NCBI GenBank assembly: GCA_003241825.1 | Contig: QBLX01000012.1 | Location: 1 to 40,864, forward strand | Direction: 5' to 3' | DNA from: Alphaproteobacteria bacterium | GTDB lineage: Bacteria; Pseudomonadota; Alphaproteobacteria; Caulobacterales; Caulobacteraceae | Length of the DNA stretch: 40,864 nucleotides | Part shown: positions 8,225 through 15,981 of the stretch, in pieces | How positions within the stretch are numbered: position 1 is the first letter of the stretch | Layout: each line of letters starts with the position of its first letter | Made by a program: the position numbers and the translations under genes | The notes under the pieces: generated by a model | What the model was told of the DNA's origin: nothing | Seen by the model: the letters and a program-made list of their open reading frames with translations, nothing else | The model's database searches: none

Positions 8225-8650
8225 GTGTTCGAGACTCTTCCCAGCCAGATCGGCGCTGCCTTCGTAGTGATCGTTTGCGGCTTCGCATTCCTTAAGGGAG
8301 ACGAACCCGAGCGCTTCTGGGCCGGGGCCTATATACTTGGTTGGTTTGCATCTCTGCTGATTCAAGCCAGTGATAGTATACTCACGGCCCTGAGTTTGTT
8401 CGCTATCGATGTTGTCATGCTGCTCCTTCTCGTCGGCTTGGTTTGGAAAGCTCGGCGCACTTGGCCGGCTTGGGCAGCGGGTTGCCAACTGATCGTCGTA
8501 ATGAGCCACATCGTCGCGTTTACGGAGCTACAGTCCACGGCCGCTGCAGTCGTGGTGGTCATCAGCATGGCCGGGTACGGCGTCCTTGTCGCTCTCGCTA
8601 TAGGCACATTCTGGGCGTGGCAGGAACGCGTGGCGGCTGGTCTGGAATAG
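8225..8650 (+). CDS. Hypothetical integral membrane protein
   Basis: A 141-residue protein with four to five predicted membrane segments (around residues 8-24, 32-48, 52-74, 82-100 and 106-130). I recognise no family. The GTG start follows GAGGGCTATTT, giving a 7-nt Shine-Dalgarno spacing, but that site lies in the right arm of the 8190-8223 hairpin. Base composition is lower in GC than the flanking housekeeping genes, with codons such as ATA and AGT that are rare nearby, which hints at accessory origin. The S24 regulator gene starts 60 bp downstream on the same strand. Confidence 0.68.
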   Translation: MFETLPSQIGAAFVVIVCGFAFLKGDEPERFWAGAYILGWFASLLIQASDSILTALSLFAIDVVMLLLLVGLVWKARRTWPAWAAGCQLIVVMSHIVAFTELQSTAAAVVVVISMAGYGVLVALAIGTFWAWQERVAAGLE

Positions 8651-8710
8651 GTATAAAGTCCTAGAATACACTGCGGTGTCTTCAGGTCCACATAGCCGTC
8701 CGGGACAACC

Positions 8711-9346
8711 TTGCCCCTCTCCCATCCCAAGCTCTGGAAAGCGATCGACAATCTCGCACGACGCGAGGGTGTGTCGGGATCGGGACTGGCGATCCGGGCT
8801 GGGCTCGACGCCACAGCATTCAACCCGTCAAAACGCCTCGGTCCCGGCCAGCCGCCACGCCCCCGCTGGCCGTCAACCGAGAGCCTGACGAAGGTCCTTC
8901 GGGCTACGCAGACATCTCTGGGAGAGTTCGCCGCCCTTGCCGGAGACGCAGCTGACATTCGTCAGACCGTGCCGATTATCGGCACGGCCCAGGCTGGAAC
9001 TGAGGGCCATTTCGATGAAGCCGGCCTACCGGTCGGCGAGGCCTGGGAGGCAGTTGATCTCCTGCAAAGCCGCCAGAGCATGTTCGGTCTGCGGATCAGT
9101 GGCGACTCGATGACGCCCCTCTACCGCGAAGGGGACTGCGTCATCGTCGATCGCGATGCCGTCCATGTGCGCAAGGGTGACCGGGTCGTCGTCCGGACAT
9201 CGCACGGCGAGACCCTCGCAAAGGAGATCAGCGGACTGACCGTCCAGGCCGTGACCCTCGCGTCGATCAATCCTGCCTATGAGCCGCGCACCCTGCCCCG
9301 GCGCGATATCGCCTGGATGTGCCGCATCCTGTGGGTCACGCAGTAG
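8711..9346 (+). CDS. LexA/CI-like transcriptional repressor with S24 peptidase domain
   Basis: A 211-residue protein. The N-terminus (about 1-75) resembles a helix-turn-helix domain (GSGLAIRAGLDATAFNPSKR), and residues about 85-211 form an S24/LexA-type self-cleavage domain. Visible elements are a candidate cleavage bond A95-G96 (GTAQAGTEG), catalytic S133 in ISGDSMTPLY and catalytic K171 in TLAKEIS. It therefore probably represses its targets and may be inactivated by RecA-assisted autocleavage, as for LexA and phage CI (inference). The start is TTG at 8711: an in-frame TAG lies just upstream and no ATG is available. A small ACAC-TGCG-GTGT dyad upstream could be an autoregulatory operator. 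It is not LexA itself, because the N-terminus differs. Confidence 0.87.
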   Translation: MPLSHPKLWKAIDNLARREGVSGSGLAIRAGLDATAFNPSKRLGPGQPPRPRWPSTESLTKVLRATQTSLGEFAALAGDAADIRQTVPIIGTAQAGTEGHFDEAGLPVGEAWEAVDLLQSRQSMFGLRISGDSMTPLYREGDCVIVDRDAVHVRKGDRVVVRTSHGETLAKEISGLTVQAVTLASINPAYEPRTLPRRDIAWMCRILWVTQ

Positions 9347-9370
9347 ACCTCCAGTGATTCCAGAAACGAA

Positions 9371-9398
9371 AAAGGCCGCCCCTTGCGAGGCGGCCTTT
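9371..9398. terminator. Bidirectional rho-independent terminator
   Basis: AAAGGCCGCC pairs perfectly with GGCGGCCTTT around an 8-nt loop, with flanking A and T runs, in the 72-bp gap between the convergent S24 regulator and SH3 genes. It should serve both strands. Confidence 0.9.
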
Positions 9399-9418
9399 CT
9401 GATTCGTCGTCGCGAGGG

Positions 9419-9892
9419 CTAGTTGGCCGTCACGTAGTTTGCATTCACCCAGCCGCCGCCGGCGATCTGGACCCATTCACCCTGCGACCCGATAGCGCTG
9501 AAGGGCTGACCCGCCTGAAGTGTGCCGCGAACACCGTAGTTGGTTCCGGGGCCCGATCGGATGCGCAAATTGGACGTGGCGCGGTAGGCACCGCCAGCGG
9601 AAACGGCTTCTGCCCGTCCGCGCTGCTGATTGCAGCCGATGTAAGAGCCTGCGGCGGCACCGGCACCGGCACCGGCCACAGCACCGAGGGCTCGCTCGTT
9701 CGAGGCCAGCTGGCTGCCTGCCAGACCACCGACAACGGCGCCGATCAGGGCACCGGCGCGCTGGCGGCCACCGGGCGCGTCGCAGTTGGTGATGCCGTTA
9801 GCCTGCTGTGCGGAAGCCGCCATCGGGATAGCGGTCACAAGGGCTGCCAGTGCAGCGGCGGTCGCGAATGTGGTCTTGATCATCTTGGACAT
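9419..9892 (-). CDS. Exported SH3-domain protein with glycine zipper
   Basis: A 157-residue envelope protein. It has a Sec signal peptide (KTTF..., hydrophobic core, cleavage about ASA|QQ), then a Gly/Ala-rich glycine-zipper stretch (AGALIGAVVGGLAGSQLAS, GAVAGAGAGAAAG), and a C-terminal bacterial SH3 (SH3b) domain: NLRIRSGPGTNYGVRGTLQAGQ and GEWVQIAGGGWVNANYV. SH3b domains often bind peptidoglycan; this one is probably periplasmic or outer-membrane associated. AGGAGAG lies 4 nt before the first ATG (9892) and about 13 nt before a second ATG at codon 4, so I keep the first. Confidence 0.85.
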   Translation of the reverse strand: MSKMIKTTFATAAALAALVTAIPMAASAQQANGITNCDAPGGRQRAGALIGAVVGGLAGSQLASNERALGAVAGAGAGAAAGSYIGCNQQRGRAEAVSAGGAYRATSNLRIRSGPGTNYGVRGTLQAGQPFSAIGSQGEWVQIAGGGWVNANYVTAN

Positions 9893-10017
9893 GGGTCTCT
9901 CCTGTCGTCGCGCTTGCGTCGATAACCGTACAATGCGCCGGTCACCATGAAGGCTCCCCGAGCTTCACTGTTATTTTCAGTTCATCTTGGGCGGTTGTCG
10001 AGCCACGCCTGCGTCTT

Positions 10018-11688
10018 TCACCCTGCCAGTTCGCCATTTGCTCCGGATTCGATCAGGGCAACCGTCTGCCCGAGACCGTAAATCGCCGCGAACGACCCGA
10101 AACGCGGTCCCTGAGAAGCCCCCAGCAACACTTCATACAAGGCCCCGAACCAGCCGCGGAGGGGCTCGAAGCCGTGCGCCTTGCCGACTGCATAGACCTC
10201 ACCCTGGATCAGTTCACCATCCGTCGTGCCTTCGGGCAGGGCCTTCAACCGCTCGGCCAGATCCAGCAGGGCGGTCCTCTCCTGCTCATTTGGCAGGCGA
10301 TAGGACTTCGTCGGCTTCACGAAGTCCTCGTAGTAGTTCAGTGCCCGCTCCATCAGCTGATCCAGCAGAGGCTCGGTCTCTGGCGTCGCTTCCGGCAGAT
10401 ATCTGGCAAAATAGGCCCACAGCTGCGCCTTGTTCGACGCATTGGCCACGCCGACCAGGTTCAGCAACAGGGCAAAGGACACCGGCGACGTATGCGTCGG
10501 CGGGGCACCCGAATGGATCGACCAGACCGCATTGTCGATCTGTTTGGCCGGTTCCTGGGTCTTGTAGGCTTCGATCGCCGCAAGATAGTCGTCGATTGCG
10601 CGCGGAATGACGTTGAAATGCAGGCTCTTCGCCGATTTGGGTGACTGGAACATGTACCAGCTGAGACTCTCGGGCGTGCCATAGCGAAGCCACTGCTCCA
10701 TCGTCAGGCCGTTACCCTTCGATTTCGAAATCTTGCGGCCCTCGACGTCGAGGAAAAGCTCGTAGTTGAACCCTTCGGGCGGCGTGCCCCCTAGGGCCCT
10801 GCAGACCTTGGACGACTCGCGTACGCTCTCGATCAGATCCTTGCCGGACATCTCGTAATCAACGTCGAGAGCGGTCCAGCGCATGGCCCAGTCCGGCTTC
10901 CACTGCAGCTTCACATGGCCGCCCGTGACCGGCAGAGTCGTGGTCCCGGCACCCGGATCATCGAAGGTGATCGTCCCGGCCGTGACGTCGCGGCTCAGGG
11001 TTGGCACCTGAAGGACATGACCGGTTGCCGGGCTGACGGGCAGGAAGGGCGAATAGGTCTCCCGGCGCTCGGGCCCGAGGGTCGGCAACATGATCGCCTG
11101 AACCGCATCAAACCGGTCCAGAAGCGTCAACAGTGCCTGATCGAAACGCCCCGAACGGTACTGCTCGGTTGACGACAGGAACTCGTACTCAAAGCCGAAC
11201 CCATCCAGAAACGCCCGTAACCGCGCATTGTTATGGGCGCCGAAACTGTCATGCGTGCCGAATGGATCGCGCACCACCGTCAGCGGCTTGTGCAGATCCT
11301 CGGCAAGCATGTCAGGATTGGGGATCCCCTCCGGCACCTTCCGGAGCCCGTCCATGTCGTCTGAAAAGGCGATCAGGCGCGTCGGCCAGTAGTCCCCGGT
11401 GAGGGCGCGAAAGGCGTTACGCACCATGGTCGTGCGCGCAACCTCTCCGAACGTCCCCATATGGGGCAGGCCAGACGGACCATAGCCGGTCTCGAGTATG
11501 ACCGGGCGACGCAGGGCCTCGAACTGTTCGAGGGCCTGGTCGGTCTTGCCTGCAGCGATAAGGGTCGCCGCCTGCGACCGATCGCCGTCAGCCAGCCGCT
11601 TCTTGAGCACATGAGCAAGCAGATTACGGGCTTGCTCAAAAGGCCATGCCTTGGCCTCGACGGCGACGGTTTCCAGGTTCTGCAACAT
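10018..11688 (-). CDS. lysK: Lysyl-tRNA synthetase, class I
   Basis: A 556-residue class I LysRS, the archaeal-type enzyme that most alphaproteobacteria use in place of class II LysS. The HIGH-like motif is [12 protein letters not shown] and the KMSKS-like motif is ISKSKGNG. The DFVKPTK and [17 protein letters not shown] segments near the C-terminus belong to its anticodon-binding helical cage. I start at ATG 11688 (MLQNLETV); the track start at 11724 is a TTG with a non-conserved leader. Transcription diverges from queA, with about 90 bp between the starts. Length is normal for the family. Confidence 0.95.
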   Translation of the reverse strand: MLQNLETVAVEAKAWPFEQARNLLAHVLKKRLADGDRSQAATLIAAGKTDQALEQFEALRRPVILETGYGPSGLPHMGTFGEVARTTMVRNAFRALTGDYWPTRLIAFSDDMDGLRKVPEGIPNPDMLAEDLHKPLTVVRDPFGTHDSFGAHNNARLRAFLDGFGFEYEFLSSTEQYRSGRFDQALLTLLDRFDAVQAIMLPTLGPERRETYSPFLPVSPATGHVLQVPTLSRDVTAGTITFDDPGAGTTTLPVTGGHVKLQWKPDWAMRWTALDVDYEMSGKDLIESVRESSKVCRALGGTPPEGFNYELFLDVEGRKISKSKGNGLTMEQWLRYGTPESLSWYMFQSPKSAKSLHFNVIPRAIDDYLAAIEAYKTQEPAKQIDNAVWSIHSGAPPTHTSPVSFALLLNLVGVANASNKAQLWAYFARYLPEATPETEPLLDQLMERALNYYEDFVKPTKSYRLPNEQERTALLDLAERLKALPEGTTDGELIQGEVYAVGKAHGFEPLRGWFGALYEVLLGASQGPRFGSFAAIYGLGQTVALIESGANGELAG

Positions 11689-11779
11689 GGGACGGGGTTT
11701 GGCCGCTGGGCCTGCCAGCGTCAACTTTTAGCTTGTGTCGCTTGACCCGAGGCCAGCGCCATGTCCCTACCCCGACCTT

Positions 11780-12838
11780 ATGAAAACCGCTGATTTCGAC
11801 TTTCATCTGCCAGAGGACCGCATCGCGCTCCGCCCCGCCGATCCGCGCGATTCTGCGCGGCTGCTCGTTGTCCGCGACGGCACCCTCAGCGATCACATCT
11901 TTCGCAACCTCGTGGACTTCCTGGACCCGGGTGATGCCCTGGTATTCAACGACACACGGGTGATTCCCGCCCGACTGTCCGGCGTGCGGCTTCGAGCAGG
12001 ACCGGATGGCGATGTTCTCAGCGTCGATGTCGAGGCGACCCTGCATCATCGGGACGCGCCCGATGCCTGGTCTGCCTTCATGAAGCCGGGGAAACGGCTG
12101 AAGATCGGCGACCGGGTCCATTTCCAGACCCTGTCCGCCACCGTGACCGCCAAGACGGACGACGGCCTTGTCAGTCTGACGTTTGATTTATCGGACCAGG
12201 CGCTGGACGAGGCCATTCGAACGGTCGGGGTTATGCCCCTGCCCCCCTATATCGCGGCCAAACGCCCCGAGGACGATCGCGACCTGAGCGACTACCAGAC
12301 GGTCTTTGCGCGGCATGACGGGTCCGTGGCCGCGCCGACGGCGGGCCTGCATTTCACGCCCGCCGTGCTCGACGCCTTGCGCGCAAAGGGCGTCACTGCC
12401 CATGCGGTAACCCTGCACGTGGGAGCCGGCACCTTTCTTCCGGTCAAGGCCGAGGACACAGCCGACCATCGAATGCACTCGGAGTGGGGAACGGTCTCGC
12501 CCGACGTCGCCGATGCCCTGAATGCCGTTCATGCCCGCGGCGGCCGGATCGTCTGCGTCGGCACGACTTCTCTCAGGCTGCTGGAGTCAGCCACGACTGA
12601 GGACGGTGTCGTCCAGCCTTTCCACGGGGACACAGCCATCTTCATCACACCGGGCTACCGTTTCCGAGCCGTCGATGTGCTGATGACCAATTTTCACCTG
12701 CCGAAGTCGACCCTGTTCATGCTGGTCAGTGCCTTTGCGGGTCAGACAGCGATGCGCGAGGCCTATGCCCACGCCATCGCGACCGGGTATCGGTTCTATT
12801 CCTATGGCGATGGATCGCTACTCTTTCGCGCCCCCTGA
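11780..12838 (+). CDS. queA: S-adenosylmethionine:tRNA ribosyltransferase-isomerase
   Basis: A 352-residue QueA, which transfers and isomerises the ribosyl group of SAM onto preQ1 in tRNA to form epoxyqueuosine. Family blocks are clear: [15 protein letters not shown] at the N-terminus, [50 protein letters not shown] and [17 protein letters not shown]. The ATG at 11780 gives the conserved N-terminus; the track GTG at 11735 adds an unconserved leader. No good Shine-Dalgarno is seen. The tRNA-guanine transglycosylase gene (tgt), often downstream of queA, is not here. It shares a pathway with queCED at 2-3.8 kb. Confidence 0.96.
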   Translation: MKTADFDFHLPEDRIALRPADPRDSARLLVVRDGTLSDHIFRNLVDFLDPGDALVFNDTRVIPARLSGVRLRAGPDGDVLSVDVEATLHHRDAPDAWSAFMKPGKRLKIGDRVHFQTLSATVTAKTDDGLVSLTFDLSDQALDEAIRTVGVMPLPPYIAAKRPEDDRDLSDYQTVFARHDGSVAAPTAGLHFTPAVLDALRAKGVTAHAVTLHVGAGTFLPVKAEDTADHRMHSEWGTVSPDVADALNAVHARGGRIVCVGTTSLRLLESATTEDGVVQPFHGDTAIFITPGYRFRAVDVLMTNFHLPKSTLFMLVSAFAGQTAMREAYAHAIATGYRFYSYGDGSLLFRAP

Positions 12839-12861
12839 GCCGTCACAGAACCATGATGATC

Positions 12862-12879
12862 GCCCTGCCGACACAGGGC
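12862..12879 (+). terminator. Possible weak hairpin between queA and phoX
   Basis: GCCCTG and CAGGGC form a 6-bp stem with a 6-nt loop in the 72-bp gap. There is no T run after it, so termination is uncertain. Confidence 0.3.
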
Positions 12880-12910
12880 ATAAGCGGCATTGAAATCAGG
12901 AGCCTTCACC

Positions 12911-14320
12911 ATGCGTTTCGACCGCCGCACCCTGTTCACGACCGGGGCCGTCGCATTTGCCTTCGGCGGAATGGCTCGTCACGTCCAGGCACAGGCCGTT
13001 CAGGCTGAGACCTATGTCAATGAGGTTGAGGGCTATGGCCCGCTGAAGACGGATCCGAATGGCGTCCTCGACCTTCCCGAGGGCTTCACATACCGGGTCA
13101 TTTCCCAGAGCGGCGAGACCATGGACGACGGTTTGCTGGTCCCTGGACAGCCTGACGGGATGGGCTGTTTCCCTCTTGAAGGCTCCCTTGTCGCCCTTGT
13201 CCGGAACCATGAGCTTCGAGGACGTCGGGCAGAGCACCGCAACCTGGGACCGGGAGGCTATAACCAGCAGCGGATTGCAGCACTCGACGTCTCGCGCGCC
13301 TATGACACCTACAAGGACGGACGTCCGCTGCCGGGCGGCACCACGACTCTCGTCTACGACATGGCGACTGGCAAGACCGTGCGTCAGCACCTCAGTCTGG
13401 CCGGCACCTCGACCAACTGCTGCGGTGGCCAGACCCCCTGGGGGTCGTGGCTGACCTGCGAGGAGACCGTCGAGACCCCGGGCAATGCCGACGTCATGAA
13501 AGACCACGGCTATGTCTTCGAAGTGCCCGCCACAGCGACCGGCCTGGTTGACCCCGTACCGCTCAAGGCCATGGGCCGTTTCGATCACGAGGCTGTCTGC
13601 ATCGACCCGCGGACGGGCATCGTCTATCTGACCGAGGACGAGGGCGACGGCTTGTTCTACCGCTTCATTCCGAACACGCCTGGCAAGCTTGTCGACGGCG
13701 GTCGGCTTCAGGCCATGGCGTTCAGGGATGCCCGCGCTGCCGACACCTCGAACCACAAGACCCGAATCTGGTCCCCGGGGGACTGGCGTGCTGTGGAATG
13801 GATCGATCTCGATGACGTCGAGAGCCCGAATGGCGACCTGCGAAAGCGCGGTCATGCCGACGGCGCTGCTCTGGTCGCGCGCGGAGAAGGCATCTTCTGG
13901 GGCAAGGACGAACTGTATCTGACCGCGACGTCGGGTGGCCCGATCGAGCGGGGTCAGATCCTGCGCTATGTTCCCTCGCGGGCGGAGGGCACGCCCGGCG
14001 AGACAGCTGACCCCGGACGCCTCCAGCTCTTCGTCGAGAGCACGGATATCCGCACGCTGAACATGGGCGACAATCTGATTGTTGCGCCATGGGGCCATTT
14101 GATTGTCTGCGAGGACAACTATTCGACAGAAAGCCGCAACCACCTCAAAGGGGTCAGCCCTGACGGCAAGCTCTACACGATCGGGCGGAACATCTTTGCC
14201 GGGAACAGCGAGTTTGCAGGTGCGGTCTTCTCGCCGGATGGATCGACCCTGTTCGTGAACATCATGTTCCCCGGCATCACTTTTGCCATCACAGGACCCT
14301 GGAGCGCGGTCCGGACGTAA
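12911..14320 (+). CDS. PhoX/DUF839-family phosphatase, Tat-exported
   Basis: A 469-residue PhoX-like protein (DUF839). The signal peptide carries a twin-arginine motif (DRRTLFTTG) followed by a hydrophobic stretch and VQAQA, so it is probably exported folded by Tat, in keeping with PhoX enzymes, which load Ca and Fe in the cytoplasm. The family core TNCCGGQTPWGSWLTCEE is present, with DHEAVCIDPRTG, YLTEDEGDGLFYRF and the C-terminal GNSEFAGAVFSPDG and VNIMFPG. Likely a phosphomonoesterase; substrate and Pi regulation are not shown here. ATG 12911 has AGGAG 8 nt upstream; the track start at 12890 is a TTG. Its 3' end overlaps the convergent ctaA by 32 bp. Confidence 0.9.
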   Translation: MRFDRRTLFTTGAVAFAFGGMARHVQAQAVQAETYVNEVEGYGPLKTDPNGVLDLPEGFTYRVISQSGETMDDGLLVPGQPDGMGCFPLEGSLVALVRNHELRGRRAEHRNLGPGGYNQQRIAALDVSRAYDTYKDGRPLPGGTTTLVYDMATGKTVRQHLSLAGTSTNCCGGQTPWGSWLTCEETVETPGNADVMKDHGYVFEVPATATGLVDPVPLKAMGRFDHEAVCIDPRTGIVYLTEDEGDGLFYRFIPNTPGKLVDGGRLQAMAFRDARAADTSNHKTRIWSPGDWRAVEWIDLDDVESPNGDLRKRGHADGAALVARGEGIFWGKDELYLTATSGGPIERGQILRYVPSRAEGTPGETADPGRLQLFVESTDIRTLNMGDNLIVAPWGHLIVCEDNYSTESRNHLKGVSPDGKLYTIGRNIFAGNSEFAGAVFSPDGSTLFVNIMFPGITFAITGPWSAVRT

Positions 14321-15356
14321 AGAGCCGGGGCTGGGACCTGCGGATCAGCCAGAGGTTGGCCGTGGCCAGACCCAGGACAAGGGCCGCGCCAGCCTGATGG
14401 ATCACGCCCAATCCGAGCGGCACGACATTGACAAGGGTTGCGACGCCAAGGACGGCCTGCAGGATGACGGCCCCCGCGACGACAAAAGCCATCGCACCCA
14501 GTCCTTCAGCCAGCCTCCAGCGCCAGGCCTGAACAGCATAAACTATAGCCCCGATGAACAGGGCATAACCCCAGACCCGGTGATTGAACTGGACCAGGGC
14601 CCTGTCGTGCAGGAAGGCGATGGCCCCGACACCCCACTCCACCGGGGGCAGTACCTGTCCCCCCATCAAAGGCCAGTCGGTATAGATGTACCCGGCCTTT
14701 GCGCCAGCCACGAGCCCTCCCAGCAGGCACTGAATGAAGACGGCAGCCAGCAGAACGGTTGCGCCACGGCTCCAGGCTACGGGTGACCGGGAATGCTCCT
14801 GACCGGACCACGCCTCCAGCGCCGTCCAGATCAAAGCCCCAAAAATCAGGAAGGCCAGGCCAAGGTGGACTGTAAGGCGCTCCGGAGCCACGTCGACCCG
14901 CTCGGACAGGCCCGATGAAACCATCCACCAACCGATCAGCCCTTGCAGCCCTCCCAGACCCAGCAATGCGACGCATCGTCCGATCAGTCGGCGGGGGATC
15001 ATTTTCAACGCGACGAAGACAATGAAGGGCAAGGCGAAGGCAAGGCCGATCAATCGCCCGAACAGCCGGTGCGCCCATTCCCAGAAGAAAATGAACTTGA
15101 ACTCACTCATCGACATCCCGGCGTTCACCAGAGCGTACTGCGGGATTTGCCTGTACTTATCGAACGCCGTCATCCAGTCGGCGTCATTCATGGGCGGCAG
15201 TGCGCCCATGATTGGCTGCCATTCGGTGATCGACAGCCCGGACCCGGTCAGTCGTGTGATGCCGCCAATGACGACCATGAAGAACACCATCGCCGCGACA
15301 GTGAACAGCCAGATTGCGACAGGTCGGCTCTGGTCCAGGGGTCCGAAACGGTTCAT
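14289..15356 (-). CDS. ctaA: Heme A synthase, COX15/CtaA type 2
   Basis: A 355-residue, roughly eight-span membrane protein that oxidises the C8 methyl of heme O to make heme A for aa3-type cytochrome oxidase. Conserved features include GGITRLTGSGLSITEWQPI, the heme-ligand histidines in EWAHRLFGRLIG, LTVHLG, QFNHRVWGY and GVIHQAGA, and TDWPLMGG. The real start is ATG 15356 (MNRFGPLDQ); the track extension to 15698 is Arg-rich antisense sequence. The tail overlaps phoX by 32 bp. cox structural genes and ctaB are not in the window. Confidence 0.95.
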   Translation of the reverse strand: MNRFGPLDQSRPVAIWLFTVAAMVFFMVVIGGITRLTGSGLSITEWQPIMGALPPMNDADWMTAFDKYRQIPQYALVNAGMSMSEFKFIFFWEWAHRLFGRLIGLAFALPFIVFVALKMIPRRLIGRCVALLGLGGLQGLIGWWMVSSGLSERVDVAPERLTVHLGLAFLIFGALIWTALEAWSGQEHSRSPVAWSRGATVLLAAVFIQCLLGGLVAGAKAGYIYTDWPLMGGQVLPPVEWGVGAIAFLHDRALVQFNHRVWGYALFIGAIVYAVQAWRWRLAEGLGAMAFVVAGAVILQAVLGVATLVNVVPLGLGVIHQAGAALVLGLATANLWLIRRSQPRLFTSGPRSRVL

Positions 15357-15502
15357 TCGACGCCAGTCGTTGAGACGGATACAATGCCGCCTCGACAATC
15401 GGTGCGGCGCAACGGAGACGGTATGCTCCGGCTGCGTGGCCAGATCGAGTCTGAAGTCCCGGACGCGGCGTCGCAGCCTCCGTCCCAGCAGAGAGTGAAA
15501 GC

Positions 15503-15754
15503 TTGCAGTACGCCGACATCGCCATCGCCGTCCTGGGTGTCCTCGGCGTCGCCTCGCTCTGGGACCTGCTGAGCGGGCGTCGTGGATTCGGCGGCGCGGT
15601 GCTTGTCGCCGCTGTTGGGGCCGCCTGTGGAGCCTTTCTGGCCATTCGGGTTTTCGGCGTCTCTGCCTTTGGTGACTGGCTATGGGTCGCATGGGCACTC
15701 GCGGCCAGTGCCGCTACACTGCTTGCCTACACCCTGTTCCGGAGCAAACGCTGA
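15503..15754 (+). CDS. Small membrane protein, hypothetical
   Basis: An 83-residue protein with three predicted membrane segments (about 4-20, 29-50 and 57-78) and a basic tail (LFRSKR). The GRRGFGG loop followed by a Gly/Ala-rich helix recalls small YeaQ/GlsB-like membrane proteins, but the match is too weak to name. The start is TTG at 15503, with GAGAG 8-10 nt upstream. It overlaps the next gene by one base (TGATG), so the two are translationally coupled. It diverges from ctaA. Confidence 0.7.
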   Translation: MQYADIAIAVLGVLGVASLWDLLSGRRGFGGAVLVAAVGAACGAFLAIRVFGVSAFGDWLWVAWALAASAATLLAYTLFRSKR

Positions 15755-15957
15755 TGCATGTCCGCGCCAAACGGGCCGTTGCAGCCTTCGGGATGCTGGC
15801 CTTCCTGACCTTCTACATCTGGGCGGTGATCGCCATCGGTGAACGTCTGCCCGACCACCCGATGGTCCATCTGGCCTTTTATGGCCTGTCCGGCATCGCA
15901 TGGGGCCTGCCCTTGTTCCCCCTGATGGCCTGGGCTGAACGCGAACCGAAGCCTTAG
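15754..15957 (+). CDS. DUF2842-like small membrane protein
   Basis: A 67-residue protein with two membrane segments: AVAAFGMLAFLTFYIWAVIAI and MVHLAFYGLSGIAWGLPLFPLM. The GERLPDH loop and the IAWGLPLFPLMAW ending fit the alphaproteobacterial DUF2842 family. The ATG at 15754 shares its A with the upstream TGA stop; the track start at 15682 lies inside the preceding gene. Convergent with ppc, 24 bp apart. Function unknown. Confidence 0.8.
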   Translation: MHVRAKRAVAAFGMLAFLTFYIWAVIAIGERLPDHPMVHLAFYGLSGIAWGLPLFPLMAWAEREPKP

Positions 15958-15981
15958 ACTGAACACGCCCTGGACGGCGGG

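Noticed and set aside
12896-14143. 415-codon minus-strand ORF
   Set aside because: Antisense shadow of the phoX-like gene, which has a Tat signal and clear family motifs on the plus strand.
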